This document shows positions 13,380 to 27,083 of a DNA stretch of 64,000 nt, piece by piece. The stretch is taken from NCBI GenBank assembly GCA_949987705.1, contig OX465286.1, positions 15,079,676 through 15,143,675 on the forward strand, written 5' to 3'. The notes under the pieces were generated by a model. It worked only from the letters and a program-made list of their open reading frames with translations. It was not told the origin of the DNA and made no database searches. The translations under genes were made by a program, and so were the position numbers. This stretch comes from Thereva unica. Lineage: Eukaryota > Arthropoda > Insecta > Diptera > Therevidae. Position 1 is the first letter of the stretch, and each line of letters starts with the position of its first letter.

Positions 13380-15620
13380 GAAAATTCTGGAGTGGCCCTT
13401 TTTTGGATGGGAAATTGTTAGGGACCTCCCAGGGAGTCTGTGAATTCAATACCACCCCGGGCTGACCAGTATTTCCCGAGATAATGGACATTTCGCAACC
13501 CTCCCTTGGCCAATCACAAAAGAGGCCATAACTCCCGAAGCCCTTGTTATTTCTGGACCAAATAAAGTGCGCTGAACTCTGGGGAGCGAGCCCTTTCCAA
13601 CGATGCCCCATTCATTAAGATCCCAGCACTTTCGTGAAATCGACCAAAAATATCCCAAGGGGTACCCCTTTGCAAAATTTCCGGTTTTGGGAAAATTCTA
13701 GAGTGGCCCTTTTTTGGATGGGAAATTGTTAGGGACCTCCCAGGGAGTCTGTGAATTCAATCCCACCCCGGGCTGACCAGTATTTCCCGAGATAATGGAC
13801 ATTTCGCAACCCTCCTTTGGCCAATCACAAAAGAGGCCATAACTCCCGAAGCCCTTGTTATTTCTGGACCAAATAAAGTGCGCTGAACTCGGGGGGCGAG
13901 CCCTTTCCAACGATGCCCCATTCATTAAGATCCCAGCACTTTCGTGAAATCGACCAAAAATATCCCAAGGGGTACCCCTTTGCAAAATTTCCGGTTTTGG
14001 GAAAATTCTGGAGTGGCCCTTTTTGGATGGGAAATTGTTAGGGACCTCCCAGGGAGTCTGTGAATTCAATACCACCCCGGGCTGACCAGTATTTCCCGAG
14101 ATAATGGACATTTCGCAACCCTCCTTTGGCCAATCACAAAAGAGGCCATAACTCCCGAAGCCCTTGTTATTTCTGGACCAAATAAAGTGCGCTGAACTCT
14201 GGGGAGCGAGCCCTTTCCAACGATGCCCCATTCATTAAGATCCCAGCACTTTCGTGAAATCGACCAAAAATATCCCAAGGGGTACCCCTTTGCAAAATTT
14301 CCGGTTTTGGGAAAATTCTAGAGTGGCCCTTTTTTGGATGGGAAATTGTTAGGGACCTCCCAGGGAGTCTGTGAATTCAATCCCACCCCGGGCTGACCAG
14401 TATTTCCCGAGATAATGGACATTTCGCAACCCTCCTTTGGCCAATCACAAAAGAGGCCATAACTCCCGAAGCCCTTGTTATTTCTGGACCAAATAAAGTG
14501 CGCTGAACTCGGGGGGCGAGCCCTTTCCAACGATGCCCCATTCATTAAGATCCCAGCACTTTCGTGAAATCGACCAAAAATATCCCAAGGGGTACCCCTT
14601 TGCAAAATTTCCGGTTTTGGGAAAATTCTGGAGTGGCCCTTTTTGGATGGGAAATTGTTAGGGACCTCCCAGGGAGTCTGTGAATTCAATACCACCCCGG
14701 GCTGACCAGTATTTCCCGAGATAATGGACATTTCGCAACCCTCCCTTGGCCAATCACAAAAGAGGCCATAACTCCCGAAGCCCTTGTTATTTCTGGACCA
14801 AATAAAGTGCGCTGAACTCTGGGGAGCGAGCCCTTTCCAACGATGCCCCATTCATTAAGATCCCAGCACTTTCGTGAAATCGACCAAAAATATCCCAAGG
14901 GGTACCCCTTTGCAAAATTTCCGGTTTTGGGAAAATTCTGGAGTGGCCCTTTTTGGATGGGAAATTGTTAGGGACCTCCCAGGGAGTCTGTGAATTCAAT
15001 ACCACCCCGGGCTGACCAGTATTTCCCGAGATAATGGACATTTCGCAACCCTCCTTTGGCCAATCACAAAAGAGGCCATAACTCCCGAAGCCCTTGTTAT
15101 TTCTGGACCAAATAAAGTGCGCTGAACTCTGGGGAGCGAGCCCTTTCCAACGATGCCCCATTCATTAAGATCCCAGCACTTTCGTGAAATCGACCAAAAA
15201 TATCCCAAGGGGTACCCCTTTGCAAAATTTCCGGTTTTGGGAAAATTCTAGAGTGGCCCTTTTTTGGATGGGAAATTGTTAGGGACCTCCCAGGGAGTCT
15301 GTGAATTCAATCCCACCCCGGGCTGACCAGTATTTCCCGAGATAATGGACATTTCGCAACCCTCCTTTGGCCAATCACAAAAGAGGCCATAACTCCCGAA
15401 GCCCTTGTTATTTCTGGACCAAATAAAGTGCGCTGAACTCGGGGGGCGAGCCCTTTCCAACGATGCCCCATTCATTAAGATCCCAGCACTTTCGTGAAAT
15501 CGACCAAAAATATCCCAAGGGGTACCCCTTTGCAAAATTTCCGGTTTTGGGAAAATTCTGGAGTGGCCCTTTTTGGATGGGAAATTGTTAGGGACCTCCC
15601 AGGGAGTCTGTGAATTCAAT
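13380..15620. repeat. Higher-order repeat, 620-bp dimer block
   Basis: Units alternate between a CTAGAGTGGCC/CTCGGGGGGCG type and a CTGGAGTGGCCCTTTTTGG/CTCTGGGGAGCG type. Markers at 13446, 14066 and 14686 lie 620 bp apart, and those at 13698 and 14318 also 620 bp. One additional unit interrupts the pattern near 14790-15160. All carry the CCGAAGCCCTTG and TGGACATTTCG variants. Confidence 0.7.
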
Positions 15621-15849
15621 ACCACCCCGGGCTGACCAGTATTTCCCGAGATAATGGACATTTCGCAACCCTCCTTTGGCCAATCACAAAAGAGGCCATA
15701 ACTCCCGAAGCCCTTGTTATTTCTGGACCAAATAAAGTGCGCTGAACTCGGGGGAGCGAGCCCTTTCCAACGATACCCCATTCATTAAGATCCCAGCACT
15801 TTCGTGAAATCGACCAAAAATATCCCAAGGGGTACCCCTTTGCAAAATT

Positions 15850-17170
15850 TCCGGTTTTGGGAAAATTCTGGAGTGGCCCTTTTTTGGATGGGAAATTGTT
15901 AGGGACCTCCCAGGGAGTCTGTGAATTCAATACCACCCCGGGCTGACCAGTATTTCCCGAGATAATGGACATTTCGCAACCCTCCTTTGGCCAATCACAA
16001 AAGAGGCCATAACTCCCGAAGCCCTTGTTATTTCTGGACCAAATAAAGTGCGCTGAACTCTGGAGAGCGAGCCCTTTCCAACGATGCCCCATTCATTAAG
16101 ATCCCAGCACTTTCGTGAAATCGACCAAAAATATCCCAAGGGGTACCCCTTTGCAAAATTTCCGGTTTTGGGAAAATTCTAGAGTGGCCCTTTTTTGGAT
16201 GGGAAATTGTTAGGGACCTCCCAGGGAGTCTGTGAATTCAATCCCACCCCGGGCTGACCAGTATTTCCCGAGATAATGGACATTTCGCAACCCTCCTTTG
16301 GCCAATCACAAAAGAGGCCATAACTCCCGAAGCCCTTGTTATTTCTGGACCAAATAAAGTGCGCTGAACTCTGAGGAGCGAGCCCTTTCCAACGATGCCC
16401 CATTCATTAAGATCCCAGCACTTTCGTGAAATCGACCAAAAATATCCCAAGGGGTACCCCTTTGCAAAATTTCCGGTTTTGGGAAAATTCTGGAGTGGCC
16501 CTTTTTTGGATGGGAAATTGTTAGGGACCTCCCAGGGAGTCTGTGAATTCAATCCCACCCCGGGCTGACCAGTATTTCCCGAGATAATGGACATTTCGCA
16601 ACCCTCCTTTGGCCAATCACAAAAGAGGCCATAACTCCCGAAGCCCTTGTTATTTCTGGACCAAATAAAGTGCGCTGAACTCTGGAGAGCGAGCCCTTTC
16701 CAACGATGCCCCATTCATTAAGATCCCAGCACTTTCGTGAAATCGACCAAAAATATCCCAAGGGGTACCCCTTTGCAAAATTTCCGGTTTTGGGAAAATT
16801 CTAGAGTGGCCCTTTTTTGGATGGGAAATTGTTAGGGACCTCCCAGGGAGTCTGTGAATTCAATCCCACCCCGGGCTGACCAGTATTTCCCGAGATAATG
16901 GACATTTCGCAACCCTCCTTTGGCCAATCACAAAAGAGGCCATAACTCCCGAAGCCCTTGTTATTTCTGGACCAAATAAAGTGCGCTGAACTCTGAGGAG
17001 CGAGCCCTTTCCAACGATGCCCCATTCATTAAGATCCCAGCACTTTCGTGAAATCGACCAAAAATATCCCAAGGGGTACCCCTTTGCAAAATTTCCGGTT
17101 TTGGGAAAATTCTGGAGTGGCCCTTTTTTGGATGGGAAATTGTTAGGGACCTCCCAGGGAGTCTGTGAAT
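15850..17170. repeat. Higher-order repeat, 622-bp dimer block
   Basis: Paired units distinguished by CTCTGGAGAGCG and CTCTGAGGAGCG alternate, with markers at 15927 and 16549, and at 16179 and 16801, each 622 bp apart. Together with the preceding 620-bp block this forms one domain marked by CCGAAGCCCTTG, which ends near 17580. Confidence 0.65.
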
Positions 17171-20100
17171 TCAATCCCACCCCGGGCTGACCAGTATTTC
17201 CCGAGATAATGGACATTTCGCAACCCTCCTTTGGCCAATCACAAAAGAGGCCATAACTCCCGAAGCCCTTGTTATTTCTGGACCAAATAAAGTGCGCTGA
17301 ACTCTGGGGAGCGAGCCCTTTCCAACGATGCCCCATTCATTAAGATCCCAGCACTTTCGTGAAATCGACCAAAAATATCCCAAGGGGTACCCCTTTGCAT
17401 AATTTCCGGTTTTGGGAAAATTCTGGAGTGGCCCTTTTTTGGATGGGAAATTGTTAGGGACCTCACAGGGAGTCTGTGAATTCAATCCCACCCCGGGCTG
17501 ACCAGTATTTCCCGAGATAATGGACATTTCGCAACCCTCCTTTGGCCAATCACAAAAGAGGCCATAACTCCCGAAGCCCTTGTTATTTCTGGACCAAATA
17601 AAGTGCGCTGAACTCTGGGGAGCGAGCCCTTTCCAACGATGCCCCATTCATTAAGATCCCAGCACTTTCGTGAAATCGACCAAAAATATCCCAAGGGGTA
17701 CCCCTTTGCAAAATTTCCGGTTTTGGGAAAATTCTGGAGTGGCCCTTTTTTGGATGGGAAATTGTTAGGGACCTCCCAGGGAGTCTGTGAATTCAATCCC
17801 ACCCCGGGCTGACCAGTATTTCCCGAGATAATGGCCATTTCGCAACCCTCTTTTGGCCAATCACAAAAGAGGCCATAACTCCCGAACCCCTTGTTATTTC
17901 TGGACCAAATAAAGTGCGCTGAACTCGGGGGAGCGAGCCCTTTCCAACGATGCCCCATTCATTAAGATCCCAGCACTTTCGTGAAATCGACCAAAAATAT
18001 CCCAAGGGGTACCCCTTTGCAAAATTTCCGGTTTTCGGAAAATTCTGGAGTGGCCCTTTTTTGGATGAGAAATTGTTAGGGACCTCCCAGGGAGTCTGTG
18101 AATTCAATCCCACCCCGGGCTGACCAGTATTTCCCGAGATAATGGACATTTCGCAGCCCTCCTTTGGCCAATCACAAAAGAGGCCATAACTCCCGAACCC
18201 CTTGTTATTTCTGGACCAAATAAAGTGCGCTGAACTCGGGGGAGCGAGCCCTTTCCAACGATGCCCCATTCATTAAGATCCCAGCACTTTCGTGAAATCG
18301 ACCAAAAATATCCCAAGGGGTACCCCTTTGCAAAATTTCCGGTTTTGGGAAAATTCTGGAGTGGCCCTTTTTTGGATGAGAAATTGTTAGGGACCTCCCA
18401 GGGAGTCTGTGAATTCAATCCCACCCCGGGCTGACCAGTATTTCCCGAGATAATGGACATTTCGCAGCCCTCCTTTGGCCAATCACAAAAGAGGCCATAA
18501 CTCCCGAACCCCTTGTTATTTCTGGACCAAATAAAGTGCGCTGAACTCGGGGGAGCGAGCCCTTTCCAACGATGCCCCATTCATTAAGATCCCAGCACTT
18601 TCGTGAAATCGACCAAAAATATCCCAAGGGGTACCCCTTTGCAAAATTTCCGGTTTTGGGAAAATTCTGGAGTGGCCCTTTTTTGGATGAGAAATTGTTA
18701 GGGACCTCCCAGGGAGTCTGTGAATTCAATCCCACCCCGGGCTGACCAGTATTTCCCGAGATAATGGCCATTTCGCAACCCTCTTTTGGCCAATCACAAA
18801 AGAGGCCATAACTCCCGAACCCCTTGTTATTTCTGGACCAAATAAAGTGCGCTGAACTCGGGGGAGCGAGCCCTTTCCAACGATGCCCCATTCATTAAGA
18901 TCCCAGCACTTTCGTGAAATCGACCAAAAATATCCCAAGGGGTACCCCTTTGCAAAATTTCCGGTTTTGGGAAAATTCTGGAGTGGCCCTTTTTTGGATG
19001 GGAAATTGTTAGGGACCTCCCAGGGAGTCTGTGAATTCAATCCCACCCCGGGCTGACCAGTATTTCCCGAGATAATGGCCATTTCGCAACCCTCTTTTGG
19101 CCAATCACAAAAGAGGCCATAACTCCAGAACCCCTTGTTATTTCTGGACCAAATAAAGTGCGCTGAACTCGGGGGAGCGAGCCCTTTCCAACGATGCCCC
19201 ATTCATTAAGATCCCAGCACTTTCGTGAAATCGACCAAAAATATCCCAAGGGGTACCCCTTTGCAAAATTTCCGGTTTTGGGAAAATTCTGGAGTGGCCC
19301 TTTTTTGGATGGGAAATTGTTAGGGACCTCCCAGGGAGTCTGTGAATTCAATCCCACCCCGGGCTGACCAGTATTTCCCGAGATAATGGCCATTTCGCAA
19401 CCCTCTTTTGGCCAATCACAAAAGAGGCCATAACTCCAGAACCCCTTGTTATTTCTGGACCAAATAAAGTGCGCTGAACTCGGGGGAGCGAGCCCTTTCC
19501 AACGATGCCCCATTCATTAAGATCCCAGCACTTTCGTGAAATCGACCAAAAATATCCCAAGGGGTACCCCTTTGCAAAATTTCCGGTTTTGGGAAAATTC
19601 TGGAGTGGCCCTTTTTTGGATGGGAAATTGTTAGGGACCTCCCAGGGAGTCTGTGAATTCAATCCCACCCCGGGCTGACCAGTATTTCCCGAGATAATGG
19701 CCATTTCGCAACCCTCTTTTGGCCAATCACAAAAGAAGCCATAACTCCCGAACCCCTTGTTATTTCTGGACCAAATAAAGTGCGCTGAACTCGGGGGAGC
19801 GAGCCCTTTCCAACGATGCCCCATTCATTAAGATCCCAGCACTTTCGTGAAATCGACCAAAAATATCCCAAGGGGTACCCCTTTGCAAAATTTCCGGTTT
19901 TGGGAAAATTCTGGAGTGGCCCTTTTTTGGATGAGAAATTGTTAGGGACCTCCCAGGGAGTCTGTGAATTCAATCCCACCCCGGGCTGACCAGTATTTCC
20001 CGAGATAATGGCCATTTCGCAACCCTCTTTTGACCAATCACAAAAGAGGCCATAACTCCCGAACCCCTTGTTATTTCTGGACCAAATAAAGTGCGCTGAA

Positions 20101-22449
20101 CTCGGGGGAGCGAGCCCTTTCCAACGATGCCCCATTCATTAAGATCCCAGCACTTTCGTGAAATCGACCAAAAATATCCCAAGGGGTACCCCTTTGCAAA
20201 ATTTCCGGTTTTGGGAAAATTCTGGAGTGGCCCTTTTTTGGATGGGAAATTGTTAGGGACCTCCCAGGGAGTCTGTGAATTCAATCCCACCCCGGGCTGA
20301 CCAGTATTTCCCGAGATAATGGCCATTTCGCAACCCTCCATTGGCCAATCACAAGAGAGGCCATAACTCCCGAACCCCTTGTTATTTCTGGACCAAATAA
20401 AGTGCGCTGAACTCGGGGGAGCGAGCCCTTTCCAACGATGCCCCATTCATTAAGATCCCAGCACTTTCGTGAAATCGACCAAAAATATCCCAAGGGGTAC
20501 CCCTTTGCAAAATTTCCGGTTTTGGGAAAATTCTGGAGTGGCCCTTTTTTGGATGGGAAATTGTTAGGGACCTCCCAGGGAGTCTGTGAATTCAATCCCA
20601 CCCCGGGCTGACCAGTATTTCCCGAGATAATGGCCATTTCGCAACCCTCTTTTGGCCAATCACAAAAGAGGCCATAACTCCCGAACCCCTTGTTATTTCT
20701 GGACCAAATAAAGTGCGCTGAACTCGGGGGAGCGAGCCCTTTCCAACGATGCCCCATTCATTAAGATCCCAGCACTTTCGTGAAATCGACCAAAAATATC
20801 CCAAGGGGTACCCCTTTGCAAAATTTCCGGTTTTGGGAAAATTCTGGAGTGGCCCTTTTTTGGATGGGAAATTGTTAGGGACCTCCCAGGGAGTCTGTGA
20901 ATTCAATCCCACCCCGGGCTGACCAGTATTTCCCGAGATAATGGCCATTTCGCAACCCTCTTTTGGCCAATCACAAAAGAAGCCATAACTCCCGAACCCC
21001 TTGTTATTTCTGGACCAAATAAAGTGCGCTGAACTCGGGGGAGCGAGCCCTTTCCAACGATGCCCCATTCATTAAGATCCCAGCACTTTCGTGAAATCGA
21101 CCAAAAATATCCCAAGGGGTACCCCTTTGCAAAATTTCCGGTTTTGGGAAAATTCTGGAGTGGCCCTTTTTTGGATGAGAAATTGTTAGAGACCTCCCAG
21201 GGAGTCTGTGAATTCAATCCCACCCCGGGCTGACCAGTATTTCCCGAGATAATGGCCATTTCGCAACCCTCTTTTGGCCAATCACAAAAGAAGCCATAAC
21301 TCCCGAACCCCTTGTTATTTCTGGACCAAATAAAGTGCGCTGAACTCGGGGAGCGAGCCCTTTCCAACGATGCCCCATTCATTAAGATCCCAGCACTTTC
21401 GTGAAATCGACCAAAAATATCCCAAGGGGTACCCCTTTGCAAAATTTCCGGTTTTGGGAAAATTCTGGAGTGGCCCTTTTTTGGATGGGAAATTGTTAGA
21501 GACCTCCCAGGGAGTCTGTGAATTCAATCCCACCCCGGGCTGACCAGTATTTCCCGAGATAATGGCCATTTCGCAACCCTCTTTTGGCCAATCACAAAAG
21601 AAGCCATAACTCCCGAACCCCTTGTTATTTCTGCACCAAATAAAGTGCGCTGAACTCGGGGGAGCGAGCCCTTTCCAACGATGCCCCATTCATTAAGATC
21701 CCAGCACTTTCGTGAAATCGACCAAAAATATCCCAAGGGGTACCCCTTTGCAAAATTTCCGGTTTTGGGAAAATTCTGGAGTGGCCCTTTTTTGGATGGG
21801 AAATTGTTAGGGACCTCCCAGGGAGTCTGTGAATTCAATCCCACCCCGGGCTGACCAGTATTTCCCGAGATAATGGCCATTTCGCAACCCTCCATTGGCC
21901 AATCACAAGAGAGGCCATAACTCCCGAACCCCTTGTTATTTCTGGACCAAATAAAGTGCGCTGAACTCGGGGGAGCGAGCCCTTTCCAACGATGCCCCAT
22001 TCATTAAGATCCCAGCACTTTCGTGAAATCGACCAAAAATATCCCAAGGGGTACCCCTTTGCAAAATTTCCGGTTTTGGGAAAATTCTGGAGTGGCCCTT
22101 TTTTGGATGGGAAATTGTTAGAGACCTCCCAGGGAGTCTGTGAATTCAATCCCACCCCGGGCTGACCAGTATTTCCCGAGATAATGGCCATTTCGCAACC
22201 CTCTTTTGGCCAATCACAAAAGAAGCCATAACTCCCGAACCCCTTGTTATTTCTGCACCAAATAAAGTGCGCTGAACTCGGGGGAGCGAGCCCTTTCCAA
22301 CGATGCCCCATTCATTAAGATCCCAGCACTTTCGTGAAATCGACCAAAAATATCCCAAGGGGTACCCCTTTGCAAAATTTCCGGTTTTGGGAAAATTCTG
22401 GAGTGGCCCTTTTTTGGATGGGAAATTGTTAGAGACCTCCCAGGGAGTC

Positions 22450-25400
22450 TGTGAATTCAATCCCACCCCGGGCTGGCCAGTATTTCCCGAGATAATGGCC
22501 ATTTCGCAACCCTCCTTTGGCCAATCACAAAAGAGGCCATAACTCCCGAACCCCTTGTTATTTCTGGACCAAATAAAGTGCGCTGAACTCGGGGGAGCGA
22601 GCCCTTTCCAACGATACCCCATTCATTAAGATCCCAGCACTTTCGTGAAATCGACCAAAAATATCCCAAGGGGTACCCCTTTGCAAAATTTCCGGTTTTG
22701 GGAAAATTCTGGAGTGGCCCTTTTTGGATGGGAAATTGTTAGGGACCTCCCAGGGAGTCTGTGAATTCAATCCCACCCCGGGCTGACCAGTATTTCCCGA
22801 GATAATGGCCATTTCGCAACCCTCCTTTGGCCAATCACAAAAGAGGCCATAACTCCCGAACCCCTTGTTATTTCTGGACCAAATAAAGTGCGCTGAACTC
22901 GGGGGAGCGAGCCCTTTCCAACGATGCCCCATTCATTAAGATCCCAGCACTTTCGTGAAATCGACCAAAAATATCCCAAGGGGTACCCCTTTGCAAAATT
23001 TCCGGTTTTGGGAAAATTCTGGAGTGGCCCTTTTTTGGATGGGAAATTGTTAGAGACCTCCCAGGGAGTCTGTGAATTCAATCCCACCCCGGGCTGGCCA
23101 GTATTTCCCGAGATAATGGCCATTTCGCAACCCTCCTTTGGCCAATCACAAAAGGGGCCATAACTCCCGAACCCCTTGTTATTTCTGGACCAAATAAAGT
23201 GCGCTGAACTCGGGGGAGCGAGCCCTTTCCAACGATGCCCCATTCATTAAGATCCCAGCACTTTCGTGAAATCGGCCAAAAATATCCCAAGGGGTACCCC
23301 TTTGCAAAATTTCCGGTTTTGGGAAAATTCTGGAGTGGCCCTTTTTTGGATGAGAAATTGTTAGGGACCTCCCAGGGAGTCTGTGAATTCAATCCCACCC
23401 CGGGCTGACCAGTATTTCCCGAGATAATGGCCATTTCGCAACCCTCTTTTGGCCAATCACAAAAGAGGCCATAACTCCCGAACCCCTTGTTATTTCTGGA
23501 CCAAATAAAGTGCGCTGAACTCGGGGGAGCGAGCCCTTTCCAACGATACCCCATTCATTAAGATCCCAGCACTTTCGTGAAATCGACCAAAAATATCCCA
23601 AGGGGTACCCCTTTGCAAAATTTCCGGTTTTGGGAAAATTCTGGAGTGGCCCTTTTTGGATGGGAAATTGTTAGGGACCTCCCAGGGAGTCTGTGAATTC
23701 AATCCCACCCCGGGCTGACCAGTATTTCCCGAGATAATGGCCATTTCGCAACCCTCCTTTGGCCAATCACAAAAGAGGCCATAACTCCCGAACCCCTTGT
23801 TATTTCTGGACCAAATAAAGTGCGCTGAACTCGGGGGAGCGAGCCCTTTCCAACGATGCCCCATTCATTAAGATCCCAGCACTTTCGTGAAATCGACCAA
23901 AAATATCCCAAGGGGTACCCCTTTGCAAAATTTCCGGTTTTGGGAAAATTCTGGAGTGGCCCTTTTTTGGATGAGAAATTGTTAGGGACCTCCCAGGGAG
24001 TCTGTGAATTCAATCCCACCCCGGGCTGACCAGTATTTCCCGAGATAATGGCCATTTCGCAACCCTCTTTTGGCCAATCACAAAAGAGGCCATAACTCCC
24101 GAACCCCTTGTTATTTCTGGACCAAATCAAGTGCGCTGAACTCGGGGGAGCGAGCCCTTTCCAACGATGCCCCATTCATTAAGATCCCAGCACTTTCGTG
24201 AAATCGACCAAAAATATCCCAAGGGGTACCCCTTTGCAAAATTTCCGGTTTTGGGAAAATTCTGGAGTGGCCCTTTTTTGGATGAGAAATTGTTAGGGAC
24301 CTCCCAGGGAGTCTGTGAATTCAATCCCACCCCGGGCTGACCAGTATTTCCCGAGATAATGGCCATTTCGCAACCCTCCTTTGGCCAATCACAAAAGAGG
24401 CCATAACTCCCGAACCCCTTGTTATTTCTGGACCAAATAAAGTGCGCTGAACTCGGGGGAGCGAGCCCTTTCCAACGATACCCCATTCATTAAGATCCCA
24501 GCACTTTCGTGAAATCGACCAAAAATATCCCAAGGGGTACCCCTTTGCAAAATTTCCGGTTTTGGGAAAATTCTGGAGTGGCCCTTTTTGGATGGGAAAT
24601 TGTTAGGGACCTCCCAGGGAGTCTGTGAATTCAATCCCACCCCGGGCTGGCCAGTATTTCCCGAGATAATGGCCATTTCGCAACCCTCCTTTGGCCAATC
24701 ACAAAAGAGGCCATAACTCCCGAACCCCTTGTTATTTCTGGACCAAATAAAGTGCGCTGAACTCGGGGGAGCGAGCCCTTTCCAACGATGCCCCATTCAT
24801 TAAGATCCCAGCACTTTCGTGAAATCGACCAAAAATATCCCAAGGGGTACCCCTTTGCAAAATTTCCGGTTTTGGGAAAATTCTGGAGTGGCCCTTTTTT
24901 GGATGAGAAATTGTTAGGGACCTCCCAGGGAGTCTGTGAATTCAATCCCACTCCGGGCTGGCCAGTATTTCCCGAGATAATGGCCATTTCGCAACCCTCC
25001 TTTGGCCAATCACAAAAGAGGCCATAACTCCCGAACCCCTTGTTATTTCTGGACCAAATAAAGTGCGCTGAACTCGGGGGAGCGAGCCCTTTCCAACGAT
25101 ACCCCATTCATTAAGATCCCAGCACTTTCGTGAAATCGACCAAAAATATCCCAAGGGGTACCCCTTTGCAAAATTTCCGGTTTTGGGAAAATTCTGGAGT
25201 GGCCCTTTTTGGATGGGAAATTGTTAGGGACCTCCCAGGGAGTCTGTGAATTCAATCCCACCCCGGGCTGACCAGTATTTCCCGAGATAATGGCCATTTC
25301 GCAACCCTCCTTTGGCCAATCACAAAAGGGGCCATAACTCCCGAACCCCTTGTTATTTCTGGACCAAATAAAGTGCGCTGAACTCGGGGGAGCGAGCCCT

Positions 25401-25460
25401 TTCCAACGATGCCCCATTCATTAAGATCCCAGCACTTTCGTGAAATCGGCCAAAAATATC
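22450..25460. repeat. Higher-order repeat, 932-bp trimer block
   Basis: A unit with ACGATACCCC and a one- or two-base shortened T run (GGCCCTTTTTGGATGGG) recurs at 22558, 23490 and 24422, 932 bp apart. Two other unit types lie between the recurrences. After about 25043 the spacing changes to 621 bp. Units with GGATGAGAAATTG and with GGATGGGAAATTG alternate inside the trimer. Confidence 0.7.
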
Positions 25461-27083
25461 CCAAGGGTTACCCCTTTGCAAAATTTCCGGTTTTGGGAAA
25501 ATTCTGGAGTGGCCCTTTTTTGGATGAGAAATTGTTAGGGACCTCCCAGGGAGTCTGTGAATTCAATCCCACCCCGGGCTGACCAGTATTTCCCGAGATA
25601 ATGGCCATTTCGCAACCCTCTTTTGGCCAATCACAAAAGAGGCCATAACTCCCGAACCCCTTGTTATTTCTGGACCAAATAAAGTGCGCTGAACTCGGGG
25701 GAGCGAGCCCTTTCCAACGATACCCCATTCATTAAGATCCCAGCACTTTCGTGAAATCGACCAAAAATATCCCAAGGGGTACCCCTTTGCAAAATTTCCG
25801 GTTTTGGGAAAATTCTGGAGTGGCCCTTTTTGGATGGGAAATTGTTAGGGACCTCCCAGGGAGTCTGTGAATTCAATCCCACCCCGGGCTGACCAGTATT
25901 TCCCGAGATAATGGCCATTTCGCAACCCTCCTTTGGCCAATCACAAAAGAGGCCATAACTCCCGAACCCCTTGTTATTTCTGGACCAAATAAAGTGCGCT
26001 GAACTCGGGGGAGCGAGCCCTTTCCAACGATACCCCATTCATTAAGATCCCAGCACTTTCGTGAAATCGACCAAAAATATCCCAAGGGGTACCCCTTTGC
26101 AAAATTTCCGGTTTTGGGAAAATTCTGGAGTGGCCCTTTTTGGATGGGAAATTGTTAGGGACCTCCCAGGGAGTCTGTGAATTCAATCCCACCCCGGGCT
26201 GACCAGTATTTCCCGAGATAATGGCCATTTCGCAACCCTCCTTTGGCCAATCACAAAAGAGGCCATAACTCCCGAACCCCTTGTTATTTCTGGACCAAAT
26301 AAAGTGCGCTGAACTCGGGGGAGCGAGCCCTTTCCAACGATGCCCCATTCATTAAGATCCCAGCACTTTCGTGAAATCGGCCAAAAATATCCCAAGGGGT
26401 ACCCCTTTGCAAAATTTCCGGTTTTGGGAAAATTCTGGAGTGGCCCTTTTTTGGATGAGAAATTGTTAGGGACCTCCCAGGGAGTCTGTGAATTCAATCC
26501 CACCCCGGGCTGGCCAGTATTTCCCGAGATAATGGCCATTTCGCAACCCTCCTTTGGCCAATCACAAAAGAGGCCATAACTCCCGAACCCCTTGTTATTT
26601 CTGGACCAAATAAAGTGCGCTGAACTCGGGGGAGCGAGCCCTTTCCAACGATACCCCATTCATTAAGATCCCAGCACTTTCGTGAAATCGACCAAAAATA
26701 TCCCAAGGGGTACCCCTTTGCAAAATTTCCGGTTTTGGGAAAATTCTGGAGTGGCCCTTTTTTGGATGGGAAATTGTCAGGGACCTCCCAGGGAGTCTGT
26801 GAATTCAATCCCACCCCGGGCTGGCCAGTATTTCCCGAGATAATGGCCATTTCGCAACCCTCCTTTGGCCAATCACAAAAGAGGCCATAACTCCCGAACC
26901 CTTGTTATTTCTGGACCAAATAAAGTGCGCTGAACTCGGGGGAGCGAGCCCTTTCCAACGATGCCCCATTCATTAAGATCCCAGCACTTTCGTGAAATCG
27001 ACCAAAAATATCCCAAGGGGTACCCCTTTGCATAATTTCCAGTTTTGGGAAAATTCTGGAGCGGCCCTTTTTTGGATGGGAAA

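Larger units (their letters stand above)
1..27083. repeat. 311-bp satellite DNA array, about 87 tandem units
   Basis: The same unit recurs every 311 bp from the first base to 27083, with single units of 309, 310 or 355 bp. Landmarks in each unit, in order, are CCCCGGGCTGACCAG, TTTCCCGAGATAATGG, a CCAAT-type GGCCAATCAC, CCCGAACCCCTTGTTATTTC, GGGGGAGCGAGCCCTTTCC, AAGGGGTACCCCTT (a perfect palindrome) and TTCCGGTTTTGGGAAAATTC. Copies differ by only a few percent and share diagnostic variants with near neighbours, which is the mark of unequal exchange or conversion. The array is clearly richer in G+C than the AT-rich DNA to its right. It is open on the left, so the real array is longer. The period is close to two nucleosomes. 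A pericentromeric or heterochromatic location is an inference. I do not recognise the family by name. Confidence 0.97.

Noticed and set aside
22303..26579. Plus-strand 79-codon frames in the satellite starting MPHSLRSQHFREI
   Set aside because: Same satellite DNA read on the other strand.
1..27083. CENP-B box in the satellite unit
   Set aside because: The best candidate (TTCGTGAAATCGACC) fails the CGGG half of the motif.
1..27083. CRISPR-like array
   Set aside because: Repeats are head-to-tail 311-bp units without unique spacers, in eukaryotic DNA.
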